From NCBI RefSeq assembly GCF_018320785.1, contig NC_054882.1, positions 1,132,719 to 1,196,718 of the forward strand: 64,000 bases of DNA, given 5' to 3'. The stretch comes from Cheilinus undulatus. Taxonomy: Eukaryota; Chordata; Actinopteri; Labriformes; Labridae. A program made the translations under genes and the position numbers. A model generated the notes under the pieces. The model worked only from the letters and a program-made list of their open reading frames with translations. It did no database searches and was not told the origin of the DNA. Positions 1 through 12,361 of this stretch are shown in pieces (within the stretch, counting starts at the first letter, position 1; each line of letters starts with the position of its first letter).

Positions 1-80
1 TGCGCGGCCGCCATCTTGGTCCAGTCTTCCTATCAGGGTTTCCGCTACATGTAATTGATCGCGGCCGCCATGCCTTAGAA

Positions 81-778
81 TTAGGGCGCTTTCACATTAG
101 GCCCAGTTGATTCAAACCGATTCCTCCCCTCCGCTTCACCGCAGGCTTGCTTTCACACTCGCAACATCGAACCATGCCGGCGCACTTGCATATTTACTCA
201 GTCTGAAACAGCAGGTGGCGGTATTCATGTAGCTGGTTTACAACCCTGCAAAGGAGGAGAAAGAAGAAGAAGATTGTTTTGTTTGACCCGCAAAAAGTCC
301 GTCTGCATCCATGGATGATTAAAATCCCTTTAAGATGCCAGCAGCTTCTCTCTTCATATCTGCACATCTACTACAGCTCAGAGGAGGACAGGGCTCGCTG
401 AGCAGACACAGCGGTTTATGAGGAGACTTTTACTGCCTTTGCACTCCTCTCACTGACTCCAACCTGTGTTCATCTGTAAGGTGTCACAACAGACCTTTAT
501 TGGCTGGATTCTGATGATTTCCTTTATTGAAGAAAAATGTGTTTAGTTTTTACGATGATGTCATAAAGCTGATTCAACGCTCTGTCCCGTATCCAGCGTT
601 GCATTCACATCTCGGCCCAAACCGTGCCAGAGTCCACTTGAATCAGGCCGAGACCACCTCCCAAGTGGTCCCAGGCCTGGTGCCCGGGCGGCTCCAGCAT
701 TCACACTACCCAAATGAACGGACTTGCCTCAAATGCACTCGGATCCGGAACCGCCCCTAGTGTGAAAGCATCCTTAGA
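81..778. mobile_element. TIR element, copy in U1
   Basis: Same element as 11608-12343, with several small deletions. Both inverted ends are recognisable. Confidence 0.55.
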
Positions 779-979
779 ATCTTTTTATCAAATGTAATTT
801 GATAATTTGTGATTTTGAATTTTATCTCATTTTTCCACCTTTCAACTTCTACCTTGACTTTCATCTCATACCTTGAAAATCGTGATTTTTAATTTTTCAT
901 ATTTTGACTTTTAAAACTCATGAATTTAATTTTTTGCTGACCATTTCAACTCCCAACCACTTATCTCATATTTTTTATA

Positions 980-1074
980 GACTTGAAATAGGAGGACATG
1001 TGGCAAGGGCCACAGGCATTTGAACAAGCCGCTGCGTTCATAGGTAGCGCTTAAACCACTCAACCATCTGCCCC
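980..1074 (-). mobile_element. tRNA-derived SINE head, minus strand (U1)
   Basis: Same insertion as 12566-12676. Parts of the B-box region are lost (tgaacaagccgctg). Confidence 0.5.
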
Positions 1075-2149
1075 ATGATTTTGACTTTTGTCTGATTTTT
1101 GCCTGTTAAAATCATAGTTTCAGTAATCTAGCTCATAATTTGCCTGTAAAAACATTATTTTGACAAAATCTGAGATAAAAAGTCAAACTTATAAGTTTTA
1201 AAGGTAAAACATGACATTTAGAGTTTTTAACTCAAATGTTCAACTTTAATCACACAATCATTTAGGTTGGCATTTTATGGTTAAATGTTGACCCTGAGGC
1301 CCTCAGGTTAGACCCAGATTCAGACTGGCCCTGCTGTGATTGAGACACCTGCCAAAGGAAGACGGCAATAAAAGACTGAGAATGAAAGCAGCTGTCACAC
1401 CCAGTCTTGGTTCTTTAGACCATAATTCCTACATAGGAGAACCACTCTGAGCTTACACTTGACATAAACGACCTCAGACCTGCATGTATACCTCCAGACA
1501 ACATTCACCTCCGTCCAGCAACACAAACACGAGCACCAAGGGACCAGAGAGGCTGACACGGATCCAAAAGAAAGTGGAGCAGACCGTGTGCAGTGGGTGT
1601 GTCGCCCCAGCATAAGATCTGTCTCCAACATCCGGTCCAAAACCCTGCTTCTGTCACTGTGGCACGCCTTATTGCTAATTATATGTCAGTGTGGACACTG
1701 CAGGATCTATCGCCTTCATTGATTTTATTTACACTTGCCTGTCTGTGATCTGCAGGTTACTAAGGAATCATGAAACACGGGCGTGATGTTAAACTGTCTG
1801 TGCCACAGGTGGTATACACACCTGAGGGTTTCTTTGGTGTTGAGAGGACAGGGAGTCTTCCAGTAGTTCCTCCTGGTGGTTCCCAGATGTTAAGAGCTCC
1901 ATCAGAGGTGCACCTGGGATATGGACAGGTGTAACTGGGACACATCATCAGTGGTGTACCTCTGAGTCATAGGATGTTGACTCAGGATTACAGACTGGCA
2001 AGGGTTTCTGTCCAGCATCTACTGACATTACAACTGCTTCATCAGAGGAGGAGACATTTGGACAGACAGAGGAGCTGGGATGAAGCAGGAGCCACTGATA
2101 CCGGCCAGACTAGACCTCAACCATAACCATCAAAAATCAGGCCTAAACA

Positions 2150-2298
2150 GGGAGCAGGTGGCCAGTGGTTAAAGGCGCTGCCCAGCACGTGAGTGGCCCG
2201 GGTTGGAATCCAGCCGAGGCCCTCCATGTCCCCTCTTGACCCTGTTTCTGACTATCCACTGTCCTCTCCATCTAAAGGCACAAAAATAAATAAAACAT
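2150..2298 (+). mobile_element. tRNA-derived SINE, plus strand (U1)
   Basis: Same element as 13821-13990, shortened by small deletions in the head and tail. Confidence 0.6.
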
Positions 2299-3596
2299 AT
2301 CTGTGCCAGGAGAAGATCCTGCTTTTGCAGATTGACTTAAAAGAGTGAAACTGCTCATTAGAACTAACCTAAAATCAATACTCAAAATAATCCAGGAATT
2401 TCTGTTTTAAAACCATGAAACTAACTATGAACAAAACTGACACTAAGAAGGAGGAATATCCAACTCATCCATAAACCTACACAGGAGTCTCGGTACTTTA
2501 ACCAGGCAATTTAGGCCACAACTATGTGACAAAAATAAGCTGGAGAATTGTTTGTTGCCAAGGAAACTCATGCTGGAAAAAACTCAACCTCCTCTGACTA
2601 ACATACAGAATGAAATCAGATCATTTTAACAATCTTAATATTTGAAAGATAACCTGGAGTAAATACAAATACAGATTTTAACTGAACACAAGGAAAGCCA
2701 TCAAACCTACCAGGCCCTCAGTAAATCATGAATTAACTGTGACACATGAAAGCTGAGACAGTCAGACCACACATAGACTGACATGATCCAAGATCCTGTG
2801 TTTGACCTGAGGAGATCAAACAGACCAAAGGAGTGAAAACTCTGAAATAAAAGACAACCTGAAGTCTGTGATCAATTACTGATGAGTTTGAAAGTCCAAC
2901 ATCCAAATGAAACACTGAAAGCTTTGGAGAAATTGTACAAAAGTCATCCCATGGCAATAAAGAAGACTGACTGGCAGTCCAAAGGTTCCTGGTTCAAACT
3001 AAACCAGTGGGCCAGGTTGATTTTTGAAGTCCATTGTCCAAAGGAAGTCTGCCAGATGTTCATCTGTAACCTTCTGTACCTAGAGGATCCAGGACTACAA
3101 GACTGCATCAGTTCAGATTTAACAACATGCCAGTCTTGAATATTTGAGTCTAAAGAGAAAAGGAGCTGGGCTTCTGAAATGTTTGTCTCTTGGCAGAAGA
3201 AATGGTCTGTCTGGCAGTCTAATGGCAGGTTCAAATCTTAGCAGACTTTGTCAATTTTCCAGCTGTGACTCCAGACAAGAGGAAACTCGACCTCAGCAAG
3301 TGTCTGCTTTGTAGTCTGAGATAAAGATTGCTTAGTCTGAAGGTGGCAGCAAATCCTACTTAGGTGGTCAGTTTTTAAGAGCTGAGTCTAAGAAAGCCTG
3401 TCTAGAGATGATAGCAGGTGTCTGTTTATCTAGGAGGTAGATCTGTCTAGTCTGAAGGCAGCAGGTTCAAGTCTTGACCATCTTGACAACTGGCAAAGTG
3501 AGAAGGAAACTCTGATCTCAAGATTGAATTTTGTCCACTCCCAAATGAAGATGATAAATGTGCCAGGAGAAGCCTCCCAGTGTGAAATACCAGTGT

Positions 3597-3763
3597 CCAG
3601 CAGACAGCCGGCCGCCGGCTCCAGCAGTATGAGCCGGCCGCCGCCCAGCAGCTATCGGGCCAGGCCCAGGTCCGCTCCCAGAGCTATAGCCTGTCGCCCA
3701 GCAGCAGGAGCCGCCGCCGGCTCCAGCACCGCCGCCGGCTCCAGCAGCTATCTCCGCCGGCTC
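3597..3763. repeat. GC-rich 26-bp minisatellite, array 1 (degraded)
   Basis: Irregular copies of the 26-bp unit described at 20461-21699. The copies have missing bases and the array ends at the LTR-like element. Confidence 0.8.
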
Positions 3764-4546
3764 TGTCACAGAAGGCAGGCAGAAATCAAAACAAAAGGAG
3801 AAGGACCCAAATGCAGATTAACTAAAGAGCTGCTTTAATGAACAAACAAAATAACTTACTCAAAATAAACTGGAATCAAACTCAAAGTCCACTCAAAACA
3901 AAATTCACTAGGGCAATGGGAAGCACGAGGAGTATAACAGGAGACATCAATGAACGACTGAGAGACACAGAGCTTATACACACAGGCAGTGATTAACAAC
4001 AGAGACAGGTGTACAGTCAGACACCAGTGAAACTGGTGGAGTAATCAACAAGGAGAAACTAGCAGGAAGCAAAACTGAACCACACACTAAGGAACTACAA
4101 ATAAAACAAAACATGGAACATAAAAGAAGCAGATGAGGACTGAAAGACAAAACCACTAGGTTGGCAACAAAGGGACAGGAGGATTTCCAAGACCAAGGAG
4201 TCTGGGAGTAACACTATGCACTAAGTCAGACTATGAGACAAAAAAAACTAAACATGAAATACAGGAATGTAAAACTAAGACTGGTTGGTACTCAAGAATC
4301 TGAGGAGAAAACTGACAGGAAATACAGAGTCTCATCTCAGAATACTGAATACTATAACAGGTCAACATAAAGCAAAAAATACACAGAAACTGGACTACAA
4401 GACACCAAGAACTCACCATATACAAACTGAAACCTATAAAGTCTAAAATTGGAAATCACAGTAAGAAACACGAGGACTCAAGAACAAACTTAGCTGTACT
4501 GAATAAACCCAGGAAAACACTAAGAACAGGAGCAGAGATCATGACA
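3764..4546 (-). mobile_element. LTR-like element, copy in U2 (degraded)
   Basis: This is the same element as 15202-16104 but shortened by many small deletions. It starts with TGTCACAGAAGG directly after the minisatellite and ends with ATCATGACA. See the U5 copy for the reasoning. The clean 5-bp target duplication is not visible here. Confidence 0.6.
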
Positions 4547-5117
4547 CGCCTTCCATGCATAATAAAGAGTAGGCTTGGAGCTGCGCCATCTGGTAGTCTT
4601 CCTATTCCATGTAATTGTGTAGCTCATGTTAAGAAAGTTTCAGACAGCCCAGTCAAAGATTCCTCCTAAGAGGCTTGCTTTCATGGAACATGAACCATGG
4701 GTTGCATATTTACTCAGTCTGAAACAGCTGGCGGTATTCATTAAATTTACAAATCTTCAAAGGAGGAGAAAGAAGAAGAAGAGCTGTTTGAAGCAGTCCA
4801 TGATCCATGGATGATTAAAATCCAGACAGAGCTTCTCTTTCATATCGAATCTACAAAGCTCAGAGGAGGACAGCTCGCGCTGAGCAGACACAGCTTTATG
4901 AGCTGATACTTTCTCCTTGACCCTCTCACTGACTAACCTGTGTTCATCTGTAAGGTGTCACAAAATTTTGGCTGGAGAAATTGCTTTATTGAAGAAAAGA
5001 GTTTTGATGATGTCAAAGATAACGCTAGTCTGATAGGGAGGTTGCATTCATGCCCAAACCTACCAGAGTCCACTTGAATCAGAAATATGGTCCCAGGATT
5101 AATACCCCTTTACAGCT

Positions 5118-5850
5118 GAGCTCCAGCAGCATAGCCGTCAGACCAGATACCGGGGAGCATAGGGCCGGCTCAGCAGCTATAGCCGCTGGAAAGAAGCCGG
5201 CCCTCCAGAAGTGTCCGCTCAGCAGCTAACCGGTGAGAGTGGTCCAGCAGCTATAGCCGGCCGGCTCCAGCAGCCATAGGAGGCAGCCAGCCCGGCTCCA
5301 GCAGCTAGCCGCCGCGGCTCCAGCGGAAGCCTCAGCCGGCTCCAGCAGCTACCGGTAGCCCAGATCAGCAGAGCCGCCGGCTCCAGCAGCTATAGCCGGC
5401 CGCCCTCCAGCAGCCAGCCGCCGCCGCTCCTGCAGTTGCTCAGACAGCAGAGCCGGAGCAGCTATAGGAGCTGCCCAGCAGAGGCTCCGCCCAGCAGCTA
5501 AGGGAGCAGCCAGGCAGCCGCGGCTCCAGCTATAGGGCCGCCGGCTCCAGCATAGCCGGAGCAGCCAGGGCCGGCTCCAGCTATGAGCCGCGCCGCTCCA
5601 GCAGTAGACGCCGGCTCCAGCAGCAGCCTCGGGCTCCCAGCAGCTATAGCCGGCCTCTCCAGCAGCCGGCCGCTCCAGCAGCTCAGCAGCCGCAGCGAGC
5701 CGCGCCCAGCAGCTATAGCCGGCCGGCTCCAGCAGCTATAGCCGGCCGCGCCCAGCAGCTAGCCGCCGGCTCCAGAAGCTATAGCCGGCCGCCGGCTCCA
5801 GCAGCAATAGCCGGCCGCCGGCTCCAGCAGCTATAGCCGGCCGCCGGCTC
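5118..5850. repeat. GC-rich 26-bp minisatellite, array 2 (mostly degraded)
   Basis: About 730 bp of strongly irregular copies. The last three or so units (from about 5770) are regular. The irregular part differs mostly by lost bases, so part of it may be poor consensus sequence. Confidence 0.8.
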
Positions 5851-5854
5851 GTTC

Positions 5855-6754
5855 TGTCACAGAAGGCAGGCAGGCAAAATCCAAAAACAAAAGGAGAAGG
5901 ACCCAAATGCAGATTAACTAAAGAGCTGCTTTAATGAACAAACAAAATAACTTACTCAAAATAAATCCAGGAATCAAACTCAAAGTCCACGAAACAAAAC
6001 AAAATTCACTAGGAGCACGAGGAAGCACGAGGAGTACCAACAGGGGAGACATCAATGAACCGACACAGAGAGACACAGAGCTTATACACACAGGCAGTGA
6101 TTAACAACAGAGGACAGGTGTGGACAGTCAGACACAGGTGAAACTGGTGGAGGTAATCAACAAGGAGGGAAACTGAAGCAGGAAGCAAAACTGGAACCAC
6201 ACACAAGGGAAGGAACTACAAAATAAAACAGGAAACATGGAACATACACAAGAAGCAGATGAGGACTGAAAGACAAAACTGAACTAGAAGCTGAACAAAG
6301 GAAACAGGAGGATACAAAGAACCAAAACCAAGGAGTAAATCTGGAACAGGGAGTAACACACATGAAACACAATAAGTCAGACTAACATGAGACACGGAAA
6401 AACTAAACATGAAACACAGGAATGTAAAAATAAGACTGAAACAGGGAATACTAAACAAGAATCACGAGGAGTAAAACTAGACATGAAATACAAAGAGTAA
6501 CTAAACATAACTCAGAATACTGAATACTATAACAGGATCTAACATAAAGCACAAAATACACAGAAACACAAGGACTACAAGAAACACCTAAGAACTAAAC
6601 ACCAAAAATATACAAACTAGGAAACCGAAATACAAAGTAAAACTAAAAACATGGAAATCACAGAACAAGGAAAACACGAGGACTCAAGAACTAAACTTAG
6701 CTGTACTGAATAAACCCAGGAAAAACACTAGAGAACAGAGCAGAGATCATGACA
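5855..6754 (-). mobile_element. LTR-like element, copy in U3
   Basis: About 900 bp with TGTCA...TGACA termini, flanked on both sides by CGTTC (5850-5854 and 6755-6759). It is nearly identical to the U4 and U5 copies, so it was probably multiplied with the unit and not inserted independently. Confidence 0.7.
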
Positions 6755-6878
6755 CGTTCTTTCCATAGACATAATAAAGAGTAGACCGTATTGGCTGCGC
6801 GCGCCATCTTGGTCCAGTCTTCCTATCAGGGTTTCCGCTACATGTAATTGATCGTGGCGCACCGCCATGCCTTAAGAA

Positions 6879-7588
6879 TTAGGCGCTTTCACATTAGGCC
6901 CAGTTGATTCAAACCGATTCCTCCTCCGCTTCACCCGCAGGCTTGCTTTCACACTCGCAACATCGAACCATGCCCGGCGCACTTGCATATTTACTCAGTC
7001 TGAAACAGCAGGTGGCGGTATTCATGTAGCTGGTTTACAACCCTGCAAAGGAGGAGAAAGAAGAAGAAGATTGTTTTTGTTTTGACCCGGCAAAAGTCCG
7101 TCCTGCATCCATGGATGATTAAAATCCCTTTAAGATGCCAGCAGCTTCTCTCTTCATATCTGCACATCTACTACAGCTCAGAGGAGGACAGGGGCTCGCT
7201 GAGCAGACACAGCGGTTTATGAGGTGACAGGAGACTTTACTGCCTTTGCACCTCCTCTCACTGACTCCAACCTGTGTTCATCTGTAAGGTGTCACAACAG
7301 ACCTTTATTGGCTGGATTCTGATGATTTCTTTATTGAAGAAAAATGTGTTTAGTTTTTACGATGATGTCATAAAGCTGATTCAACGCTCTGTCCCGTATC
7401 CGAGCGCGTTGCATTCACATCTCGCCCAAACGTGCCAGAGTCCACTTGAATCAGGCCCGAGACCACCTCCCCAAGTGGTCCCAGGCCTGGTGCCCGGCGC
7501 GCTGCTTGCACACTACCCAAATGAACCGGACTTTGGCCTCAAATGCACTCGGATCCGAACCGGCCCATAGTGTGAAAGCATCCTTAGA
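6879..7588. mobile_element. TIR element, copy in U3
   Basis: Same element as 11608-12343. It is slightly shortened by 1-3 base losses, mostly in runs of C or G. Confidence 0.55.
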
Positions 7589-7809
7589 ATCTTTTTATCA
7601 AATGTAATTTGATAATTTGTGATTTTGAATTTTATCTCATTTTTCCACCCTTTTCAACTTCTACCTTTGACTTTCATCTCATTTTTTACCTTTGAAAATC
7701 GTGATTTTTAATTTTTTTCATATTTTGACTTTTAAAACTCATGAATTTAATTTTTTTTTTTGCTGACCATTTCAACTCCCAACTTTCACTTTTATCTCAT
7801 ATTTTTTAT

Positions 7810-7910
7810 AGACTTGGAAATAGGGAGGGACATGTAAAGGGCCACAGGCGATTTGAACCCGCCGCCTGCTCATAGGTAGCGCTTAAACCACTCAACCATC
7901 TGCGCTCCCC
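7810..7910 (-). mobile_element. tRNA-derived SINE head, minus strand (U3)
   Basis: Same insertion as 12566-12676, with small losses around the B-box. Confidence 0.55.
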
Positions 7911-9045
7911 ATGATTTTGACTTTGTCTGATTTTTGCCTGTTAAAAATCATAGTTTCAGTAATCTAGCTCATAATTTGCCTTGTAAAAACATTATTTTGA
8001 CTTAAAATCTGAGATAAAAAGTCAAACTTATAAGTTTTAAAGGTAAAAACATGACATTTAGAGTTTTTAACTCGAAATGTTCAACTTTTAATCACACAAT
8101 CATTTAGGTTGGCATTTTATGGTTAAATGTTGACCCTGTAGGCCCTCAGGTTAGACCCAGATTCAGACTCGGGCCCCTGCTGTGATTGAGTTTGACACCT
8201 GCCCTTAAAGGAAGACGGCAATAAAAGACTGAGAATGAAAGCAGCTGTCACACACCCAGTCTTGGTTCTTTAGACCATAATTCCTACATAGGAGAACCAC
8301 TCTGAGCTTACACTTGGACATAAACGGACCTCAGACCTGCATGTATACCTCCAGACAACATTCACCTCCGTCCAGCAACACAAACACGAGCACCAAGGGA
8401 CCAGAGACGCTTTGACACGGATCCATAAAGTAAAGTGTGAGCAGACCGTGTGCAGTGGGTGTGTCGCCCCTTAGCGACAAGATCTGTCTCCAACATCCCG
8501 GTCCAAAACCCCTGCTTCTGTCACTGTGGCACGTCTTATTGCTAATTATATGTCAGTGTGGACACCCGTGTGATCTATCGCCCTTCTCATTGATTTTATT
8601 TACACTTGCCTGTCTGTGATCTCGTGCAGGTTACTAAGGAATCATGAAACACGGGACGTGATGTTAAACTGTCCGCTGTGCCACTAGGTGGTATACACTT
8701 TACCTGAGGGTTTCTTTGGTGTTGAGAGTGACAGGGAGTCTTCCTAGTAGTTCCTCCTGGTGGTTCCCCGATGTTAAGAGCTCCATCAGAGGTGCACCTG
8801 GGATATGGACAGGTGTAACTTTGGGACACATCATCAGTGGTGTACCTCTGAGTCATAGGATGTTGACTCAGGATTACAGACTGGCAAGGGTTTCTGGTCC
8901 ATTGACATCTACTGACATTACAACTGCTTCATCAGAGGAGGAGGGACATTTGGACAGACAGAGGGAGAGGCTGGGATGAAGCAGGAGCCACTGATACCGG
9001 TCAGACTAGACCTCAACCATAACCATCAAAAATCAGGCCTAAACA

Positions 9046-9210
9046 GGGAGCAGGTGGCCTAGTGGTTAAAGGCGCTGCCTGTACGTGAGTGGCCCGGGTT
9101 GGAATCCAGCCTGAGGCCCTCTACATGTCTCTCCCCCCCTCTTGACCCTGTTTCTGACTCTATCCACTGTCCTCCTCCATCTAATAAAGGCACAAAAATA
9201 AATAAAAACA
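9046..9210 (+). mobile_element. tRNA-derived SINE, plus strand (U3)
   Basis: Same element as 13821-13990. Boxes and the AATAAA-containing tail are present. Confidence 0.7.
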
Positions 9211-10280
9211 TATCTGTGCCATGGAGAAGATCCTGTCTTTTTTGGTTGAGCATTGATTTTGAGGTTAAAAGTGAGTGGAAACATGTCTCATCTCTTTATT
9301 TTGGTAACTAATGTTCCTAAAATCAATACGGGACAAAAGTATACACTTGGAGAGGTTTCTGTTTTTCCCCCATAAAACCATGAAACTCCAACTATGAACA
9401 AAATACTGACCCAAGTTAAGGAGGAATATCCAACTCTTTTATCCATAAAGCCTAATTCTTTTAGGACAGTCTTTGGTACCTTTAACCGCTAATTTAGGCC
9501 ACAACTATGCACAAAAATACCAGCTGGAAATAGAATTGTTTGTTGTTTAAGTTTGTAAAAGCTCATGCTGGAAAAAAAGCATTTTCAACCTCCCTGATCC
9601 CTAATTTTTCTGCATATTTTTCAGAATGAAATGCTTCAGATCATTTAACTAATCTTAATATTTGCCAAAGATAACCTGAGTAAATACAAAATACAGATTT
9701 TAACTGAGGATTGTATTCATTAGGGGAAAATGCCATCCAAACCTACCAGGCCCTCTAGTGAAATCATGAATTAACTGTGATTAATAACATGTTTTGGAAA
9801 GCTGAGTACAGTCTCAGACCACACATCCAGACCTGATTCATTTGATCCAAGATCCTGTGTTTGATCCTGAGGGAGATTTTTGCAAGACCGAGACCAAAGG
9901 AAGGTGAAAAGGCTCTTGGAAACCCTAAAAAGACAACCTGGAAGTCTGTGACTAATTCTTATTCCCTACTGATGAGTTTGAAAGTCCAACATCCAAATGA
10001 AACACTGAAAGCTTTGGAGAAATTGTAGCAAAAGTCTGATCCCATGGCTGAAGGTGAAAGAAGACTGACTGGCAGTCCAAAGGTTCCTGGTTCAAACCTT
10101 AACCAGGTGGGCCAGGTTGATTTTGAAGTCCATTGTCCAAAGGAAGTAACGAAAACCTCAGATGTTCATCTGTAACTCTTTCTGTAGCCTAGAGGGATCC
10201 AGGACTACTAGGGAGACTGCAGGGTCCAGTTTCAGATTTTAACAACACTTCGTCAGTCTTGAATATTTGAGTCTAAAGAG

Positions 10281-10574
10281 GCGGCCGGCTCCAGCAGCTA
10301 TAGCCGGCTCCAGCAGCTATAGCCGGCCGCTGCCCAGCAGCTATAGCCGGCTGCCCAGCAGCTATAGCCGCCGCCGCTCCAGCAGCCAGCCGCCGCTCCA
10401 GCAGCTATAGCCGTCACCGCTCCAGCAGCTATAGCCGGCCGGCCCAGCAGCCAGCCGGCCGGCTCCAGCAGCAGCCGGCCGCCGCCCAGCAGCCAGCCGG
10501 CCGCCCAGCAGCTATAGCCGCCGCCGGCTCCAGCAGCAGCCGGCCGGCTCCAGCAGCTTATAGCCGCCGCCTGC
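10281..10574. repeat. GC-rich 26-bp minisatellite, array 3
   Basis: About 294 bp of irregular 26-bp copies. It begins directly after GAGTCTAAAGAG, the same junction as in U4. Confidence 0.85.
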
Positions 10575-10576
10575 TC

Positions 10577-11478
10577 TGTCACAGAAGGCAGGCAGGCAAA
10601 ATCCAAAAACAAAAGGAGAAGGACCCAAATGCAGATTAACTAAAGAGCTGCTTTAATGAACAAACAAAATAACTTACTCAAAATAAATCCAGGAATCAAA
10701 CTCAAAGTCCACGAAACAAAACAAAATTCACTAGGAGCACGAGGAAGCACGAGGAGTACCAACAGGGGAGACATCAATGAACCGACACAGAGAGACACAG
10801 AGCTTATACACACAGGCAGTGATTAACAACAGAGGACAGGTGTGGACAGTCAGACACAGGTGAAACTGGTGGAGGTAATCAACAAGGAGGGAAACTGAAG
10901 CAGGAAGCAAAACTGGAACCACACACAAGGGAAGGAACTACAAAATAAAACAGGAAACATGGAACATACACAAGAAGCAGATGAGGACTGAAAGACAAAA
11001 CTGAACTAGAAGCTGAACAAAGGAAACAGGAGGATACAAAGAACCAAAACCAAGGAGTAAATCTGGAACAGGAGTAACACACATGAAACACAATAAGTCA
11101 GACTAACATGAGACACGGGAAAAAACTAAACATGAAACACAGGGAATGTAAAACTAAGACTGAAACAGGGAATACTAAACAAGAATCACGAGGAGTAAAA
11201 CTAGACATGAAATACAAAGAGTAACTAAACATAACTCAGAATACTGAATACTATAACAGGATCTAACATAAAGCACAAAATACACAGAAACACAAGGACT
11301 ACAAGAAACACCTAAGAACTAAACACCAAAAATATACAAACTAGGAAACCGAAATACAAAGTAAAACTAAAAACATGGAAATCACAGAACAAGGAAAACA
11401 CGAGGACTCAAGAACTAAACTTAGCTGTACTGAATAAACCCAGGAAAAACACTAGAGAACAGAGCAGAGATCATGACA
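10577..11478 (-). mobile_element. LTR-like element, copy in U4
   Basis: About 902 bp, TGTCACAG at the left and ATCATGACA at the right, followed by CGTTC (11479-11483). The left CGTTC is missing here: the sequence reads gcctgctc before the element. The minisatellite edge has therefore changed since insertion. Confidence 0.68.
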
Positions 11479-11516
11479 CGTTCTTTCCATAGACATAATA
11501 AAGAGTAGACGCCGTA

Positions 11517-11545
11517 TTGGCTGCTGCGGCCGCCATCTTGGTCCA
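11517..11545. promoter_or_regulatory. CCAAT/YY1-type promoter-like patch, repeated once per unit
   Basis: The patch reads ATTGGCTGCT (an inverted CCAAT box), then GGCCGCCATCTTGG, which on the opposite strand is CCAAGATGGCGGC, a good match to the YY1 consensus. Other copies are at about 7-20 (U1), 6790-6813 (U3, altered), 16142-16168 (U5) and 22631-22655 (U6, shortened). It lies between the LTR-like element and the TIR element. No downstream reading frame is convincing, so a promoter role is inference only. Confidence 0.4.
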
Positions 11546-11607
11546 GTCTTCCTATCAGGGTTTCCGCTACATGTAATTGATCGTGGCGCACCGCCATGCC
11601 TTAAGAA

Positions 11608-12343
11608 TTAGGGCGCTTTCACATTAGGCCCAGTTGATTCAAACCGATTCCTCCCCCTCCGCCTTCACCCGCAGGCTTGCTTTCACACTCGCAACATCGA
11701 ACCATGCCCGGGCGCACTTGCATATTTACTCAGTCTGAAACAGCAGGTGGCGGTATTCATGTAGCTGGTTTACAACCCTGCAAAGGAGGAGAAAGAAGAA
11801 GAAGATTGTTTTTGTTTTGACCCGGCAAAAAGTCCGTCCTGCATCCATGGATGATTAAAATCCCTTTTAAGATGCCAGCAGCTTCTCTCTTCATATCTGC
11901 ACATCTACTACAGCTCAGAGGAGGACAGGGGCTCGCGCTGAGCAGACACAGCGGTTTATGAGGTGACAGGAGACTTTTACTGCCTTTGCACCTCCTCTCA
12001 CTGACTCCAACCTGTGTTCATCTGTAAGGTGTCACAACAGACCTTTATTGGCTGGATTCTGATGATTTCCGCCCTTTATTGAAGAAAAATGTGTTTAGTT
12101 TTTACGATGATGTCATAAAGCTGATTCAACGCTCTGTCCCGTATCCGAGCGCGGTTGCATTCACATCTCGTCCAAACCGTGCCAGAGTCCACTTGAATCA
12201 GGCCCGAGACCACCTCCCCAAGTGGTCCCAGGCCTGGTGCCCGGGCGCGGTTCGTTTGCATTCACACTACCCAAATGAACCGGACTTTGGCCTCAAATGC
12301 ACTCGGATCCGGAACCGGGCCCCTAGTGTGAAAGCATCCTTAG
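11608..12343. mobile_element. TIR element of about 735 bp, copy in U4
   Basis: The left end TTAGGGCGCTTTCACATTAGG and the right end CCTAGTGTGAAAGCATCCTTAG are inverted relatives of each other (core GCTTTCACAYTAGG). The interior has no transposase-like frame, so it looks like a non-autonomous DNA transposon. TTAA lies next to the left end and TTAG at the right end. A TTAA target is possible but not shown. Other copies are listed separately. Confidence 0.6.
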
Positions 12344-12361
12344 AATCTTTTTATCAAATGT

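Noticed and set aside
3518-3838. Ala/Gly- and Ser-rich frames across the GC minisatellite
   Set aside because: The 26-bp unit shifts frame at each copy. The frames only exist because several copies have lost bases.
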